A stretch of DNA of 13,057 nt from Bacteroidia bacterium (GTDB lineage Bacteria > Bacteroidota > Bacteroidia > AKYH767-A > OLB10). The stretch spans positions 1 to 13,057 of the forward strand of contig JANWID010000171.1 in assembly GCA_025450095.1 (NCBI GenBank). The letters run 5' to 3'. The notes under the pieces were generated by a model. The model saw only the letters and a list, made by a program, of their open reading frames with translations, ran no database searches and had not been told where the DNA came from. Positions 12,869-13,057 of this stretch are shown piece by piece. Position numbers and translations under genes: made by a program. Positions within the stretch are counted from its first letter, which is position 1, and the number at the start of each line of letters is the position of its first letter.

Positions 12869-13057
12869 TGTAACGAATGTACGAATAGGCTACGCCTTAC
12901 GAATCTACGAATGTAACGAATGTACGAATAGGCTACGCCTTACGAATCTACGAATGTAACGAATGTACGAATAGGCTGCGCCTTACGAATCTACGAATGT
13001 AACGAATGTACGAATAGGCTACGCCTTACGAATCTACGAATGTAACGAATGTACGAA
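12869..13057. repeat. 43-bp tandem repeat array, TACGAAT family, running off the edge
   Basis: Four full 43-bp units begin at 12869, 12912, 12955 and 12998, followed by 17 bp of a fifth at the window end. Units are identical except one base in the third (GGCTGCGCC for GGCTACGCC). Each holds four ACGAAT words and a small hairpin AGGC-TAC-GCCT. The same unit, with changed but still pairing hairpin ends, forms the left arm of the element at 2383-2479. No non-repeated spacers are present, so it is not a CRISPR. The true length is unknown. Confidence 0.9.

Noticed and set aside
12869..13057. The regular repeat array as a CRISPR
   Set aside because: The 43-bp units are contiguous and identical, with no unique spacers and no cas genes.

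Overview
The window looks like chromosome from a member of the Bacteroidota, probably a Chitinophagales/Sphingobacteriales-type bacterium. The evidence is lipoprotein signal peptides, A/T-rich leaders mostly without Shine-Dalgarno sequences, a compact mlaE-mlaF-mlaD operon, a POTRA/beta-barrel outer-membrane protein, a DUF4199-like membrane protein and the 'FAFVASHDLQEPLRK' type of histidine kinase. No tRNA, rRNA, insertion sequence, integrase or CRISPR was seen.

Layout, left to right. (1) The first codons of a lipoprotein gene on the minus strand. (2) A YqgE/AlgH-family gene (plus) converging on a CHAD-domain gene (minus). (3) A four-helix membrane protein (plus) converging on a CHASE3 histidine kinase (minus), with a coiled-coil lipoprotein gene behind it that ends in its own terminator. 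(4) A second YqgE paralogue followed by a small disordered, charged protein (plus). (5) The mlaE-mlaF-mlaD phospholipid-transport operon (minus). (6) A four-gene plus-strand operon: YtxH-like protein, holin-X/YqjE-like membrane protein, and two small proteins of unknown function. (7) A large POTRA/beta-barrel outer-membrane protein (minus). (8) A 50-residue DUF5670/lmo0937-type membrane peptide (minus). (9) A 43-bp tandem repeat running off the right edge.

Two patterns tie these genes together. First, four transcription units (both yqgE paralogues, the YtxH operon and the DUF5670 gene) are each preceded by a TGG-N10-GC sequence with exact sigma-54 (-24/-12) geometry, 20-36 nt from predicted start site to start codon. 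I infer a sigma-54-controlled envelope/stress regulon. Second, three of the four convergent gene junctions hold large imperfect inverted repeats built from short repeated words of two families (GGCAGT-type and TACGAAT-type). A compensatory base-pair change between copies of the TACGAAT family supports folding. These may be repeat-derived bidirectional terminators or non-autonomous mobile palindromes.

Functionally the window is dominated by the cell envelope: lipid trafficking (Mla), an outer-membrane barrel, two lipoproteins, small membrane stress proteins and a membrane sensor kinase, plus a likely polyphosphate-binding CHAD protein.
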